Source: Oscillospiraceae bacterium (lineage in GTDB: Bacteria; Bacillota; Clostridia; Oscillospirales; Ruminococcaceae). Taken from it: a DNA stretch of 49,740 nt. Each line of letters begins with the position of its first letter. The stretch's first letter is position 1. Below are positions 1-7,709 of the stretch, in pieces. The stretch is from positions 1-49,740 of the forward strand of contig JAGASN010000050.1 in assembly GCA_017847875.1 (NCBI GenBank), read 5' to 3'. Below the pieces are notes generated by a model, which worked only from the letters and a program-made list of their open reading frames with translations, searched no databases and was not told the DNA's origin. A program made the translations under genes and the position numbers.

Positions 1-100
1 GATTTTCCCACAATGCTTATCTTTTGGTCTTTGGTTCGGAATAGTGTAGTGCTGGCGGTCTATCTCTTGTTTTCGGTTGCTTGCTTCCTTACCGTACATG
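1..100 (-). CDS. Unrecognised open frame running off the window
   Basis: An ATG at 100-98 on the minus strand opens a frame with no stop for the remaining 33 codons to base 1. The peptide is basic and polar (starts MYGKEASNRK). It begins exactly where the Maff2 gene stops matching its family, so it may belong to an element inserted in, or a rearrangement joined to, the conjugative region. No ribosome site is clear and I do not recognise the product; a chance open frame is possible. Confidence 0.25.
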
Positions 101-229
101 AGCATTCGCGCCGGGGTTGTCATTGCCGTAACCTTCCATGAGGTTCACGACACCCCAGATTGCGAGACCTGCGCCCAGGGCGATAACGAGAGTCTGAAGA
201 ACACCTACTGCGCTGTTGAAAAATGCCAT
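89..229 (-). pseudogene. Maff2-family conjugation protein, 3' truncated
   Basis: Small hydrophobic protein of conjugative elements of the Tn1549 type, usually about 70 residues or more and found just downstream of VirD4. The frame reads MAFFNSAVGVLQ, then a membrane segment (QTLVIALGAGLAIWGVV) and the family signature LMEGYGNDNPGA. After that the sequence leaves the family and stops within five codons, whereas family members continue with a second hydrophobic half. I place the start at the MAFF methionine (229); the open frame extends upstream to 292 and the family start is uncertain. Truncation lies near base 105. It follows the split virD4 in the expected order, so this is the end of a broken transfer operon. 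Confidence 0.7.
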
Positions 230-444
230 ATTCCGAATTTGCCGGAATCCTGCGGGAGTATTACTGATAATGCTGTTGTCTCCGGATTGCAAAAGCCGGA
301 ACGGACTGCTTCAGCGCCTTCATGGCTGCTGAAACCTCCCGATTCCGGCGTCTCCTTTCATTTTTGAATTGTTTTTGATGGTGATGTCCGTTCCGACCTT
401 GCAATGAGAATCGGTGTCTTTTTTCGTTCATCCGGTATCCTCCT

Positions 445-1779
445 TTATTCACCGGCAGTTTCGCCGGTGTCCATCACGGATGCGTCTATTTCGTAGGTAT
501 CATAGACTTCATCCGGTTTTGGCTTCAATCTTCGGGTCAGAAATCGTTCAATATCGAATTCATTCCGCTTGTCCGCATCTGACAGGTATTTGTAATTCGG
601 GTGCTTTGTGATGTCGTATTTATCCGACAGGAACGGGCGTACACCACGCAGCTGCAGGATACATTTTCCGCCGTCCAACACGGCCAATTCATCCACCGTG
701 GCAAGGTCTTTGCCCAGCTTCTGATAGTTCAAACTGTGGCTGACCTCGCGCCCGCGGCTCTCACCGGTGTTGAAGGTATCGATGGTCTCCTTTCCCAGCG
801 TCTGATTCAGCTCCTTCAGGGTAGTCGGCTCCTTGCCGCCCAGGAACAGGGACGTGTCGCAGTTGCCGATGATGGTATCGGCACTGTCCTTATACAGAGC
901 TTTCAGCTGGGACCAGGCCTGAAGAACCAGGCAGGCTGAAATCTCGCGGCTTCGGATCGTCGCCATCAGCTTTTCCAGATTGGGAATCTGGCCGATGTTG
1001 GCGCACTCGTCAATGAGGCAGCGCACATGAATCGGCAGACGCCCGCCGAACTCGTCATCCGCTTTTTCACAGAGCAGGTTGAAGAGCTGGCTGTAAATCA
1101 TTGAAATGAGGAAGTTGAATGTGCTGTCCGTGTCGCTCATGATAAGAAACAGAACGGTCTTCTGCGTATCGCCTTTTTGGGTTCCGCCCAGCGTATCCAG
1201 CTCCAGTTCATCATACATGGTGATCTCACGAAGCTCCTGAATGTCAAAGGGAGCAAGGCGCGCACCGGCGGAAATATTGATCGACTTAGCGGTCTTGCCG
1301 GCGGCTAATTTGTATTTCCGCCATTGACGCACTGCAAAATGATTGGGATTTCGCTCGCCAAGCTCCCTGAACGCGATATCTACGTTGTTTTCAAAGGTTT
1401 CATCATCCTCACGCACCTCCATTGCATTGATGAATTCCACAAGTGTTGCGAAGTTCTGTTCCTCCTTCGGCGCTTCATAATAGATGTAGCCGATCAGCGC
1501 TGTGTAAAGCAGGGTTTCTGCTTTAAGCCAGAAATCATCGCCTCCTTTGCCTTCGCCCTTAGTATTGGTGATCAGAGTGTTGACCAGCTTTAAGATATCT
1601 TTTTCACTGTGAATATAGGCGAAGGGATTATAGTGCATCGACTTTTTGAAGTTGATGGTGTTGAATACCTTGATTTTGTACCCTGCGCGCTCCATCAGTC
1701 GGCCGCACTCGACCAGGAGACTTCCTTTCGGGAGCGTTCTGTCAAGATAGAAAACGGAAAAGTCACAAACAATTTTCAA
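445..1779 (-). pseudogene. VirD4/TraG coupling protein, C-terminal portion
   Basis: Type IV coupling ATPase that brings the relaxosome to the conjugation channel at the membrane. From about base 1728 down it matches the family (KGSLLVECG, then INFKKSMHYNPFAYIHSEKD). The Walker B-like segment is CLIDECANIGQIPNLEKL, followed by ATIRSREISACLVLQ. The first 17 or so codons of this frame (1729-1779) are not VirD4 but the end of an inserted element. The N-terminal portion with Walker A lies at 4884-5432. Joining the two at the shared CCCGAA restores a continuous V-T-D-P-K-G-S-L-L reading frame. As it stands the gene is interrupted and this part has no proper start. Confidence 0.9.
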
Positions 1780-1780
1780 T

Positions 1781-1960
1781 TTAGAAATTTGCTGTTCTCA
1801 CATCATCACGCATCAGTCGCTTCATCTTGTCCTCCAGAGTGTCCTTGCTCGTCTTGCTGAAATGAACGCCGATGACATAAGTGGTGTTGCCCATTCTCAT
1901 ATTGAATGTTCCTGCCGGAGCTGCCTTGGGTGCTTTCGCTGTGTTTGTGTTCTGGTTCAT
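1781..1960 (-). CDS. tnpW: TnpW-like transposon protein
   Basis: A 59-residue protein starting MNQNTNTAKAPK with a good AAGGAGG site seven bases before the ATG. The core reads GNTTYVIGVHFSKTSKDTLE then DKMKRLMRDD, the signature of the TnpW protein encoded near one end of Tn4451/Tn4453-type elements. Its function is not known. It ends about 50 bases before the element boundary at 1727-1732, which fits its usual terminal position. An upstream in-frame ATG at 2032 exists but lacks a ribosome site and gives a non-family leader. Confidence 0.8.
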   Translation of the reverse strand: MNQNTNTAKAPKAAPAGTFNMRMGNTTYVIGVHFSKTSKDTLEDKMKRLMRDDVRTANF

Positions 1961-2017
1961 TCGATACCTCCTTGAAATGGAAAAAGCCAGACAGGGTGTG
2001 TGCTGACAACGAAGTCC

Positions 2018-2191
2018 GACAACGGGCTTCAAAAAACCTGCAAAACACCTTATCTGGCTCTTTATACTATTATTTATTTCTTTTTGATTTTCTCCGTTGC
2101 TTTCGTTGTCAGAGAGAAGAAAGACAAGTCAAGAAACGGAGATTGAGGGTTTTGCCCGACAACGGGCTTGACAACGGGCTGACAACCAGCC
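2018..2191. repeat. Short GACAACGGGCT repeats
   Basis: GACAACGGGCT occurs at 2018-2028, 2158-2168 and 2170-2180, with a related GACAACCAGCC at 2181-2191. They lie in the gene-free stretch between tnpW and the vapE remnant. Their role is unknown; they may be recombination scars or binding sites. Confidence 0.5.
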
Positions 2192-2211
2192 CTGCAACGG
2201 GGTCAGCTTTT

Positions 2212-2886
2212 TCAGAATGGAAGTTCCATCTGACTGAGTTCTTCTTCGGTCAGTTCACGAAAACCATCCAAAGAAATAGAGCCGGTTGCCGATAGCCCGT
2301 TGTCAGACGATGGGATTCGTTCCCATCCTCGCTGTCTGCCATACTTGGCAAAGTAACGGGGATTGGAGAACGGTGTCCATCCGTCAATGCTGCTGTTCAT
2401 AATATCGTTTATCTCTCGGATTTCCCATTGCTTCGGCTCGTCAAAGGCGTGGTTCAGAGCTTCGACATAGATGAGCTTGGAGCAGACCTGTGTGCCGTTG
2501 TAGTTATCAAGGAAAGACTGTATCAGCCCTGCCTTGGTGTCCTCCGGCATGAATTGCTTTTGCATTTCTCGCAGTTCTTTTTCCATAGCCTTTGATAGTG
2601 TCAGCTTCAATGGGAAGTTCTGATAGATGAACATGGCTTCTGCCCACATCTTATCAATGTAGGCTCTCGATGCGGCTTCATCTTCCAAAATGTGAATCTC
2701 GGCTTGTTCGGAATTTACCATGATGGGCATAAACCTACGATTGCCGGAACGGTCAAGGGGCAGGAAGTCCAGAGTGTTGGAGCTACCACCGAACACGCAT
2801 TGTCGGAGTCTGTCTGCCGGATGGGTTTCATACGGCACTTTATAGGTCTCTTTCGGTCTGCTGATACGCTGCCACGCAGTTCATCA
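2212..2886 (-). pseudogene. VapE/virulence-associated E family protein, 3' remnant
   Basis: The frame matches the C-terminal part of VapE-type P-loop ATPases of phage and satellite elements: ETHPADRLRQCVFGGSSN then DFLPLDRSGNRRFMPI, the conserved region after the Walker motifs, followed by a tail ending in EELSQMELPF. The Walker A and upstream half are missing. Reading back, the frame stays open through RISRPKETYKVPYE up to about base 2886, where it abuts, in another frame, the first codons of an hsdM gene. This is best read as a deletion that fused two unrelated genes. No proper start exists. Confidence 0.7.
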
Positions 2887-2948
2887 GCAATCGCCCATAT
2901 AGCACGATGGAGTTCATCACGCTCCTGTTCTTTTCTAATATCAGCCAT
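2886..2948 (-). pseudogene. hsdM 5' fragment (type I methyltransferase N-terminus)
   Basis: ATG at 2948, overlapping the stop region of the XRE gene, encodes MADIRKEQERDELHRAIWA followed by IADELRGSV, the conserved start of the HsdM N6-adenine methyltransferase subunit of type I restriction systems. Continuity with the family ends at about base 2886 and the frame runs on in non-homologous sequence inside vapE. Only about 28 codons of a ~500-codon gene remain. The XRE-hsdM pairing is common in Bacillota, so the regulator is probably what is left of a restriction locus. Confidence 0.7.
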
Positions 2949-3168
2949 TGTTTTCGTTCTCCTTTTCCTCTGGTATAAACTCCAGAATATCATCCACCTT
3001 GCAATTCAGAGCAAGGCATATTTTTTCAATGCTATCAAGTGAGATATACTGGTCTCGCCTTAATCGGGTCAAGATGTTTGGACTAAAGCCAGCCAGCTCC
3101 GTCAGCTCGGATGGCTGCTTGCCTTGGTCAATCATCAAATGGAACAGCTTTTTATATGTTACAGCCAT
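2941..3168 (-). CDS. XRE-family helix-turn-helix regulator
   Basis: A 75-residue Cro/CI-type repressor. The helix-turn-helix is QPSELTELAGFSPNILTRLR with the following SLDSIEKICLALNCKVDDIL, typical of short single-domain regulators that precede type I restriction genes. Start chosen at the ATG at 3168 because AGGAGGACACTT lies directly upstream; the frame is open nine codons further. The stop overlaps the hsdM fragment. A strong promoter sits 36 bases upstream. It appears intact although its regulated genes are broken. Confidence 0.8.
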   Translation of the reverse strand: MAVTYKKLFHLMIDQGKQPSELTELAGFSPNILTRLRRDQYISLDSIEKICLALNCKVDDILEFIPEEKENENNG

Positions 3169-3203
3169 AAGTGTCCTCCTTGCGTTGAAATTCACTATTT
3201 TAC

Positions 3204-3232
3204 ATTATATCACGAAAATGTGAAAATTTCAA
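3204..3232 (-). promoter_or_regulatory. Sigma-A promoter for the XRE gene
   Basis: On the minus strand TTGAAA (3232-3227), a 17-base spacer and TATAAT (3209-3204), placed about 35 bases before the XRE start. Confidence 0.65.
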
Positions 3233-3326
3233 TCAGTCGGGAAGAAATAAAGCCGAACTTTTTTCTAAAAAGCTGACGAACCTCGAAAATGGGCATGGAC
3301 GATATTTTATACCTTGCTATGTAAAG

Positions 3327-3370
3327 CTGCGGTCAGATCATCGGGTGCAAGCCCGACATTCTGACCGCAG
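3327..3370 (-). other. Two-tier hairpin in the gap between recombinase cargo and XRE gene
   Basis: CTGCGGTCAGA (3327-3337) pairs with TCTGACCGCAG (3360-3370), enclosing a second stem TCGGG/CCCGA (3341-3345 with 3352-3356). It lies just beyond the 3' end of the 113-residue gene on the minus strand. There is no clear T-run, so it may be a structured end of the transcript, not a standard terminator. The rest of 3233-3378 shows nothing else. Confidence 0.5.
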
Positions 3371-3378
3371 TTGTTGTC

Positions 3379-3720
3379 TTACTTCATAGCTCGTCTGGAA
3401 CGCTTTTTTTGTTCTCTGATACGCTCCATCACGCTCTTGTGGTACTCTCGGACAGTCGGCTCAATGGGAACGGGCTGTCTGTCCGGCAGATACTTGTGAT
3501 GGGGCATACGCTCAAAATCCAGACGCATATTGTAGTAGAAGTTACGATACCAGTCCGTGATTTCCTCGTCACTCAGCTTGATTGCCAAAGTGAAAAACTC
3601 TTTCTTGGCGGCAGGGTCAACTGCCAGAGCTGCGGCGTGACGAAGTCTCTCAACGGTCAAGTCACGGTTCGGGCATCCGAAAGCGAACAGGATTTTCTTC
3701 TCATTCATATTCATCATCAT
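3379..3720 (-). CDS. Hypothetical protein of the Tn4451-like element
   Basis: A 113-residue charged protein I do not assign to a named family. The start is the ATG at 3720 (MMMNMNEKK), preceded by AAGGAGGACAACACT; the open frame continues upstream to touch the recombinase stop but has no ribosome site there. Visible features are a possible helical segment with repeated acidic and basic residues (LSDEEITDWYRNFYYNM) and a very basic tail (IREQKKRSRRAMK), which could bind nucleic acid. Located immediately downstream of the truncated recombinase. Confidence 0.6.
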   Translation of the reverse strand: MMMNMNEKKILFAFGCPNRDLTVERLRHAAALAVDPAAKKEFFTLAIKLSDEEITDWYRNFYYNMRLDFERMPHHKYLPDRQPVPIEPTVREYHKSVMERIREQKKRSRRAMK

Positions 3721-3765
3721 AGTGTTGTCCTCCTTAGTGTTTGGGTGTTTTGTTCTGAAAGCCAT

Positions 3766-4818
3766 TCAGTTTGGCATACTCGCTTGCTTTTCGTCTGCGT
3801 TCCTCAGAGTACTGTAACTCATTCTTCCTCCGCAGTCCGCACAATAGACGAGACCGGAAAGACGGTGGGTGTAAGTGCCGTTTGCGGCTCTCGGCTTTTT
3901 CTTAGAGCGCATTCTGCTTGCAATATCCCAAGTGTCTTGGTCAATGATAGCTTCGTGCGTATCGGGGAATATCATCAGTTCGTCAGCGGTGGCAGGTCTG
4001 CGTTGCTTCGTCTTGAAGTTCTCGCAGATGGATTTACCCAACACGGTATGACCGAGATATTCCTGCCTGTCAAGGATATAGCCAACGGTGGTAGCACTCC
4101 ATCGGTAGGGGTCTGCGTAATCTTTATTTCTGCAATTCTCAGGCGAGGTCTTGGCAGTATAGGCAGATGGTATCAGCACTTGCTCCGCTGTCAGTATTTC
4201 AGCAATGGTAGTAGTTCCGATGCCTTGGCAAGCCATACGGAATATTCTTCTGACTACCTCTGCGGCAGGCTCGTCCACATATAGCTGTTGCTTATCGTCC
4301 TTGGTGCGTTTGTAGCCATAAGGGATAGAGCCACTACAACGCAAGCCTTTCTGCATCCTGGACTTAAAGACTGCTTTGATTTTGTTGCTTGTATCTTTGG
4401 CATACCACTCGTTCATGATGTTCAAAAACGGGGTAAGGTCATTGTCTGTGGGATTGGCGCTATCAACGCTGTTGTTGATAGCAATGAAGCGTACTCCTTT
4501 TTTGGGGAACACAACTTCGGTATAATAACCGACTTGCAGATAATTACGACCAAAACGGGATAGGTCTTTTACCACAAGGGTCTCCACTCGTCCTGCTTCG
4601 ATTTCTTCAAGCAGGGCTGTAAATCCGGGACGATTGAAGTTCGTGCCGGAGTACCCATCGTCAGAAAAGTGCCTAATATTGCGTAGCCCTTTCTGTCGGG
4701 CATATTCTTCTAAGTACATTTTCTGATTCTGGATGGAGTTCGATTCGCCAGCTTGTTCATCGTCTCTCGACAAACGCTCGTATAGAGCTGTGATTTTGAT
4801 TTCTTCTTTCTTCGCCAC
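3766..4818 (-). CDS. Large serine recombinase, C-terminally truncated
   Basis: Site-specific recombinase of the TnpX/large resolvase class. N-terminal catalytic domain residues 8-150: ITALYERLSRDDEQ with nucleophile Ser17, IQNQKMYLEEYARQ, then VVKDLSRFGRNYLQVGYY. The Recombinase domain follows (about 165-270, PYGYKRTKDDKQQ), then a zinc-ribbon start, VYCADCGGRMSYS, where the frame diverges and ends at 350 residues. Family members run to about 500-560 with two more cysteines and a coiled coil. Loss of that DNA-binding tail probably inactivates or cripples it. It is the likely former driver of the surrounding insertion. Confidence 0.85.
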   Translation of the reverse strand: MAKKEEIKITALYERLSRDDEQAGESNSIQNQKMYLEEYARQKGLRNIRHFSDDGYSGTNFNRPGFTALLEEIEAGRVETLVVKDLSRFGRNYLQVGYYTEVVFPKKGVRFIAINNSVDSANPTDNDLTPFLNIMNEWYAKDTSNKIKAVFKSRMQKGLRCSGSIPYGYKRTKDDKQQLYVDEPAAEVVRRIFRMACQGIGTTTIAEILTAEQVLIPSAYTAKTSPENCRNKDYADPYRWSATTVGYILDRQEYLGHTVLGKSICENFKTKQRRPATADELMIFPDTHEAIIDQDTWDIASRMRSKKKPRAANGTYTHRLSGLVYCADCGGRMSYSTLRNADEKQASMPN

Positions 4819-4883
4819 GATTTCAACCTCCCTTCATCAAGTAATTTTCGTGTTGAAGTAGATATGTAACACGCTTCGGTTCT

Positions 4884-5432
4884 CTATCCTCTTATATTGT
4901 AACCATTCGGGTCAGTCACCACGTAGGAACTGTGGAGCTGCATGAGCTGAGGCTTAACGAAAAACCTCGTTTTACCAGAACCGGAGCCGCCGATGACCAA
5001 CACATTTTTGTTCCGTGCCGTCTTGGGATCTTTGGGCCGGCTGTTCATCGTCAGCCGTTCCGTCTGGGTCAGAATGATGTTGTTCCGGAAATCCGGGTCC
5101 ATGTACGGCTCGATGTCTTCCGGAGTACCCCAGCGGGCAGAGCCGTATTCCATGTTCTTACGAAACTTCTTGGCGTTTTTCCCCTTGACGTACACAACCA
5201 CCCACATGATAACTGCTCCGGCAAAACCGATGAGCAGGTCAAGAGGGTGGATACTGGGCAGCAGTGAGGAAAATGCGCTGCCGAAGCCGTCTGCCAGATG
5301 CAGAAGCTTCTGGCTGGCGTCCGCGCCGGGGGCAAGGCGTATAGCCTGCGCCGCCTTATCAAACAGGTATACGAACAGGACATAGGGCGCGTTCAGGATC
5401 AGCTTCTTTTTCAGCTTCTTATCCAGCCTCAT
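4884..5432 (-). pseudogene. VirD4/TraG coupling protein, N-terminal portion
   Basis: Starts MRLDKKLKKKLILNAPYVLF with two predicted membrane helices (about 13-35 and 60-85) and Walker A VIGGSGSGKTRFF. The match to VirD4 runs to SSYVVTDPNG; the last codons (YNIRG and stop) are inserted-element sequence. The ATG overlaps the pcfB stop (ATGA), indicating translational coupling. The C-terminal part with Walker B is at 445-1779. The fragment would be a membrane-anchored stub ending just after the Walker A region. Confidence 0.88.
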
Positions 5433-5920
5433 AGCTCCAGCCCCTTGTCCTTGTGGCGTACTCTGTCCCTTTTCGCCGCTTTCTCCAGCGGATTGACCGC
5501 ACGCAGCTTCTGAATGACAGAAGGACGTTCCTTCTTTTTCACAACAACAGCTGAATATTCCCGGAATGCAGCATTCAGAGCATCGCCGTCCCGTGCCTTG
5601 AAAAAGACCAGATACTTGGGAATTTCTTCAGTTGTATCCTTTTTGACGGCATAATCGATGCCGTATTTCCGGGCAACGCGGTCGAAGTCCCGAATATTCT
5701 TATCGCTGATCTCGATATTCTGAACGCCCTGATTCTGACCGACCAGCTCTGCCACTGTCTGCTTACCGCGCGGCGTGATTGCCGTTGCCTGGGCCTTCTT
5801 TGCCTGTGATTTTCTGTGGTGATTCAAAAACTGCCGGATCGCCCACTTGAGTGTGCGTCCTGTCAGCTTTGTGCCGGATATGGTCAGAGTTACTGTTCTG
5901 TTTTCAACCTCCTCCTGCAA
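5429..5920 (-). CDS. pcfB: PcfB family conjugation protein
   Basis: A 163-residue protein of the PcfB/DUF3801 family, named from the enterococcal pCF10 transfer region and found upstream of VirD4 in many Bacillota conjugative elements. Signature features are the N-terminal VTLTISGTKLTGRTLKWAI and the following FLNHHRK, then the charged middle NIEISDKNIRDFDRVARKYG. The start is a TTG at 5920 with AAAGGAGG upstream; no ATG is in frame. It overlaps virD4 by four bases and follows the DUF3846 gene by 42 bases. Likely a cytoplasmic accessory of the coupling protein; its biochemical role is not established. Confidence 0.85.
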   Translation of the reverse strand: MQEEVENRTVTLTISGTKLTGRTLKWAIRQFLNHHRKSQAKKAQATAITPRGKQTVAELVGQNQGVQNIEISDKNIRDFDRVARKYGIDYAVKKDTTEEIPKYLVFFKARDGDALNAAFREYSAVVVKKKERPSVIQKLRAVNPLEKAAKRDRVRHKDKGLEL

Positions 5921-5962
5921 GGTGCATCAGCCTCCTTTCTCTGCATACTTGCCGGACTGCGG

Positions 5963-6568
5963 TTACAGCTCCATGCCCGGTGCTTTCTTGTCCGGCTTTG
6001 GATTAGCCGCCGCAGGCTCCGTGGGAATTGCCATGATACTGCGCCCCATTTTCAGAAACGCCTCCGGCTTTTTGAATTTCTCCTCATACTTTTTCTGAAG
6101 TTCCTTCGGAATGGAGGAGAAGTGATCGCCCTCCGCGCCGCAGATGAAAAAGGTTCCTGCGACAATATCGATGATTTTTCCATCGTCGTCCCGGATAGCG
6201 CGGTTCAGCGGCAGGCCGGAAATCTTGCCTTCCTCATTACAGACCAGCGTGACCGGGTCGTGGAAGAAGGGAGCTTCCTGAATATAGCCGCCCACGACCT
6301 TCTGCATATCCTCAAGTGACGAGCCGATGGTGGCCATCCGGGCATACTGTCCGGGTTCCACGAGCAGCACCTCAATGGGTTTGTCCGCCTCGATTTCCAT
6401 CCCGTTATCGCAGCTGAATTCTGCACCGACAAAGTTGTCTGCATCCAGCACCACATCGCCCTTGTCCCACATTTCCTCGACCATTGCCTGCGCTTCTTCT
6501 CTGGTTGCTGCCTCAACCGTAATGGATTTCTGAAGCGTCTCGGTGATGGTTACTTCAAATTCTTTCAT
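5963..6568 (-). CDS. DpnD/PcfM-like and DUF3846 domain protein
   Basis: A 201-residue protein. Residues 1-50 (MKEFEVTITETLQKSITVEA then ATREEAQAMVEEMW) resemble the small DpnD/PcfM-like module. Residues 65-145 (IEVLLVEPGQYARMATIG, then LVCNEEGKISGLPLNRAI and IVAGTFFICG) match DUF3846, a domain carried by conjugative elements and phages. The tail is proline/lysine-rich. It is part of the transfer operon upstream of pcfB. Function unknown. Nothing looks damaged. Confidence 0.8.
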   Translation of the reverse strand: MKEFEVTITETLQKSITVEAATREEAQAMVEEMWDKGDVVLDADNFVGAEFSCDNGMEIEADKPIEVLLVEPGQYARMATIGSSLEDMQKVVGGYIQEAPFFHDPVTLVCNEEGKISGLPLNRAIRDDDGKIIDIVAGTFFICGAEGDHFSSIPKELQKKYEEKFKKPEAFLKMGRSIMAIPTEPAAANPKPDKKAPGMEL

Positions 6569-6577
6569 GAGCAGACC

Positions 6578-7234
6578 TCACAGCCCGAAAGCACAGCGGA
6601 TTTCCGCGCCGTTGGTCAGTTCGGCAGTTCCGTCCTCCAGCACTTTATTGATCAGTTTCCTGTCCTCCTCATCCAGCGAGACAATCTCGCCGTCCTCCAG
6701 CGCAAAGATAATACCGGGACCGGCGAGATAAAGATAGTTATAAATAACATCATAAACGTCTATAAGCGAAACAATTAATTCATTTGTATCATCTATACTA
6801 ACTCCAAAATGAGTAATAGCATTTCTAATTTCGCCCAACCAACTTAAAATATTATATATCTTATCTGATTTATGGTAATGCTCATTATACTTTTTAATCG
6901 TATCGAAATACTTTATTGTACGAAAACTACCTTCTGAAATAAGTATGTCTTCTAATTTTTGACGGCTACTTACTTTTAGTAATGCTTTTTTTATAGTTTT
7001 GCTTTCCGGAGATTCATAGATGGATAATGGGTCATCATTTACAAGAATGGTTTTTAAGAGTAATTCAATAGCATTTTCCAAAAAGGTTATGCAGATTTTA
7101 AAATTATCATCGGTTTCATATTGATTATATCTATCTGAAAAATAGAATAATTTTTTAAAATATTCTATAGATAGGTTCAACGAACTAACGCCATTTTGTG
7201 CTAACTTATATATCACCAAATCCACCCCATTCAT
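6578..7234 (-). CDS. Chimeric protein: HEPN-like N-terminus fused to conjugative-element tail
   Basis: 218 residues in two parts. Residues 1-170 are AT-rich in coding and all-helical, with FLENAIELLLKTILV and later LGEIRNAITHFG. The second contains R-x4-H (RNAITH), the catalytic signature of HEPN ribonucleases of toxin/defence proteins; the family assignment is my inference. The last ~48 residues (AGPGIIFALEDGE through GAEIRCAFGL) are coded in GC-richer DNA like the transfer genes and look like the 3' end of another element gene. The join is near base 6725-6735. A good promoter precedes the gene. Nine bases separate it from the DUF3846 gene. The fusion may be a by-product of recombination. 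Confidence 0.55.
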   Translation of the reverse strand: MNGVDLVIYKLAQNGVSSLNLSIEYFKKLFYFSDRYNQYETDDNFKICITFLENAIELLLKTILVNDDPLSIYESPESKTIKKALLKVSSRQKLEDILISEGSFRTIKYFDTIKKYNEHYHKSDKIYNILSWLGEIRNAITHFGVSIDDTNELIVSLIDVYDVIYNYLYLAGPGIIFALEDGEIVSLDEEDRKLINKVLEDGTAELTNGAEIRCAFGL

Positions 7235-7259
7235 GGTTGTTTACAGAATTTATAATTAA

Positions 7260-7288
7260 ATAATAACAGTATTTTTTGTAGGTTTCAA
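7260..7288 (-). promoter_or_regulatory. Sigma-A promoter for the HEPN-like gene
   Basis: Minus strand TTGAAA (7288-7283), 17-base spacer, TATTAT (7265-7260), 26 bases before the start codon at 7234. Confidence 0.6.
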
Positions 7289-7379
7289 TATAGCAAAAAA
7301 GAACCGTATTATTTTCCATGAAGAGGTTTCTTTGCAAAGACAAAGACATAATTATTTTGTGCATCATCTTTCTAATGCA

Positions 7380-7461
7380 TTTTAACGCAAATTCAATGCG
7401 TTAAATTTGCGTTAAAACTATTTAATATTTAATTTGAACTGTTCGGAATTACCGAACAGTT
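7380..7461. other. Two perfect inverted repeats in the 7235-7475 gap
   Basis: First: TTTTAACGCAAATT (7380-7393), ten-base loop, AATTTGCGTTAAAA (7404-7417). Second: AACTGTTCGG (7437-7446), five-base loop, CCGAACAGTT (7452-7461). Neither is followed by a clear T-run. They may be operators, or structural sequence at the edge of the conjugative element; the rest of this gap holds nothing recognisable. Confidence 0.6.
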
Positions 7462-7475
7462 GTACAGACTTATAG

Positions 7476-7574
7476 TCATTTTTTGATAGATTCAGCGATA
7501 GTGTTCATATTTGAACGATACACCCTATCGGGTATAATATCAACGAAATACACTAATAATGTACCCGGCAGGGT
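7476..7574 (-). pseudogene. Relic of a hipB start and its operator region
   Basis: Read on the minus strand, ATG at 7508 gives MNTIAESIKK and a stop; the intact hipB at 19203 begins MNTIAEFIKQ. The upstream DNA aligns without gaps to the hipB promoter region over about 85 bases: ACCCTATCGGGT at 7522-7533 and ACCCGGCAGGGT at 7563-7574 match operator boxes 1 and 2, with the same 41-base spacing. The -10 is decayed (TATCGT for TATAAT). hipS and hipT are absent. Confidence 0.75.
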
Positions 7575-7602
7575 ATAAAAACAATCCGTTGTTTTTGCAG
7601 CA

Positions 7603-7633
7603 AAGCCTGCTCTAAAATGAGCACGGGCTTCTT
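7603..7633 (+). terminator. Terminator-like hairpin before fic
   Basis: AAGCCTGCTC, loop, GAGCACGGGCTT followed by CTTGTTTTATT. It belongs to the same GTGCTC/GAGCAC hairpin family seen at 8903 and 32970, and sits between the hipB relic and the fic promoter. Confidence 0.6.
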
Positions 7634-7644
7634 GTTTTATTATA

Positions 7645-7673
7645 TTGACATAATAATTCCGGAATGATATACT
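7645..7673 (+). promoter_or_regulatory. Sigma-A promoter for fic
   Basis: TTGACA (7645-7650), 17-base spacer, TATACT (7668-7673), 36 bases before the fic ATG. Confidence 0.75.
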
Positions 7674-7709
7674 GATATAAACTGATACTAATTATTATCA
7701 GGAGGAATT

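Larger units (their letters stand above)
1727..4911 (-). mobile_element. Tn4451-like serine-recombinase element inserted in virD4
   Basis: The insertion is bounded by direct repeats TTCGGG (plus strand) at 1727-1732 and 4906-4911, that is CCCGAA read on the coding strand, containing the GA dinucleotide that TnpX-type recombinases use. Imperfect inverted ends are visible: GGATAGAGAACCG inside the 4.9 kb end and AAGATAGAAAACGG inside the 1.7 kb end. Contents on the minus strand are a truncated large serine recombinase, a 113-residue protein, an XRE regulator, hsdM and vapE fragments and tnpW at the far end, as TnpW sits in Tn4451 relatives. The cargo is clearly eroded, so autonomous movement is unlikely. 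Confidence 0.8.

Noticed and set aside
261..452. 63-codon minus-strand frame between virD4 and Maff2
   Set aside because: Low-complexity basic peptide without family features; an ATG with fair spacing exists but the stretch is usually non-coding leader in such operons.
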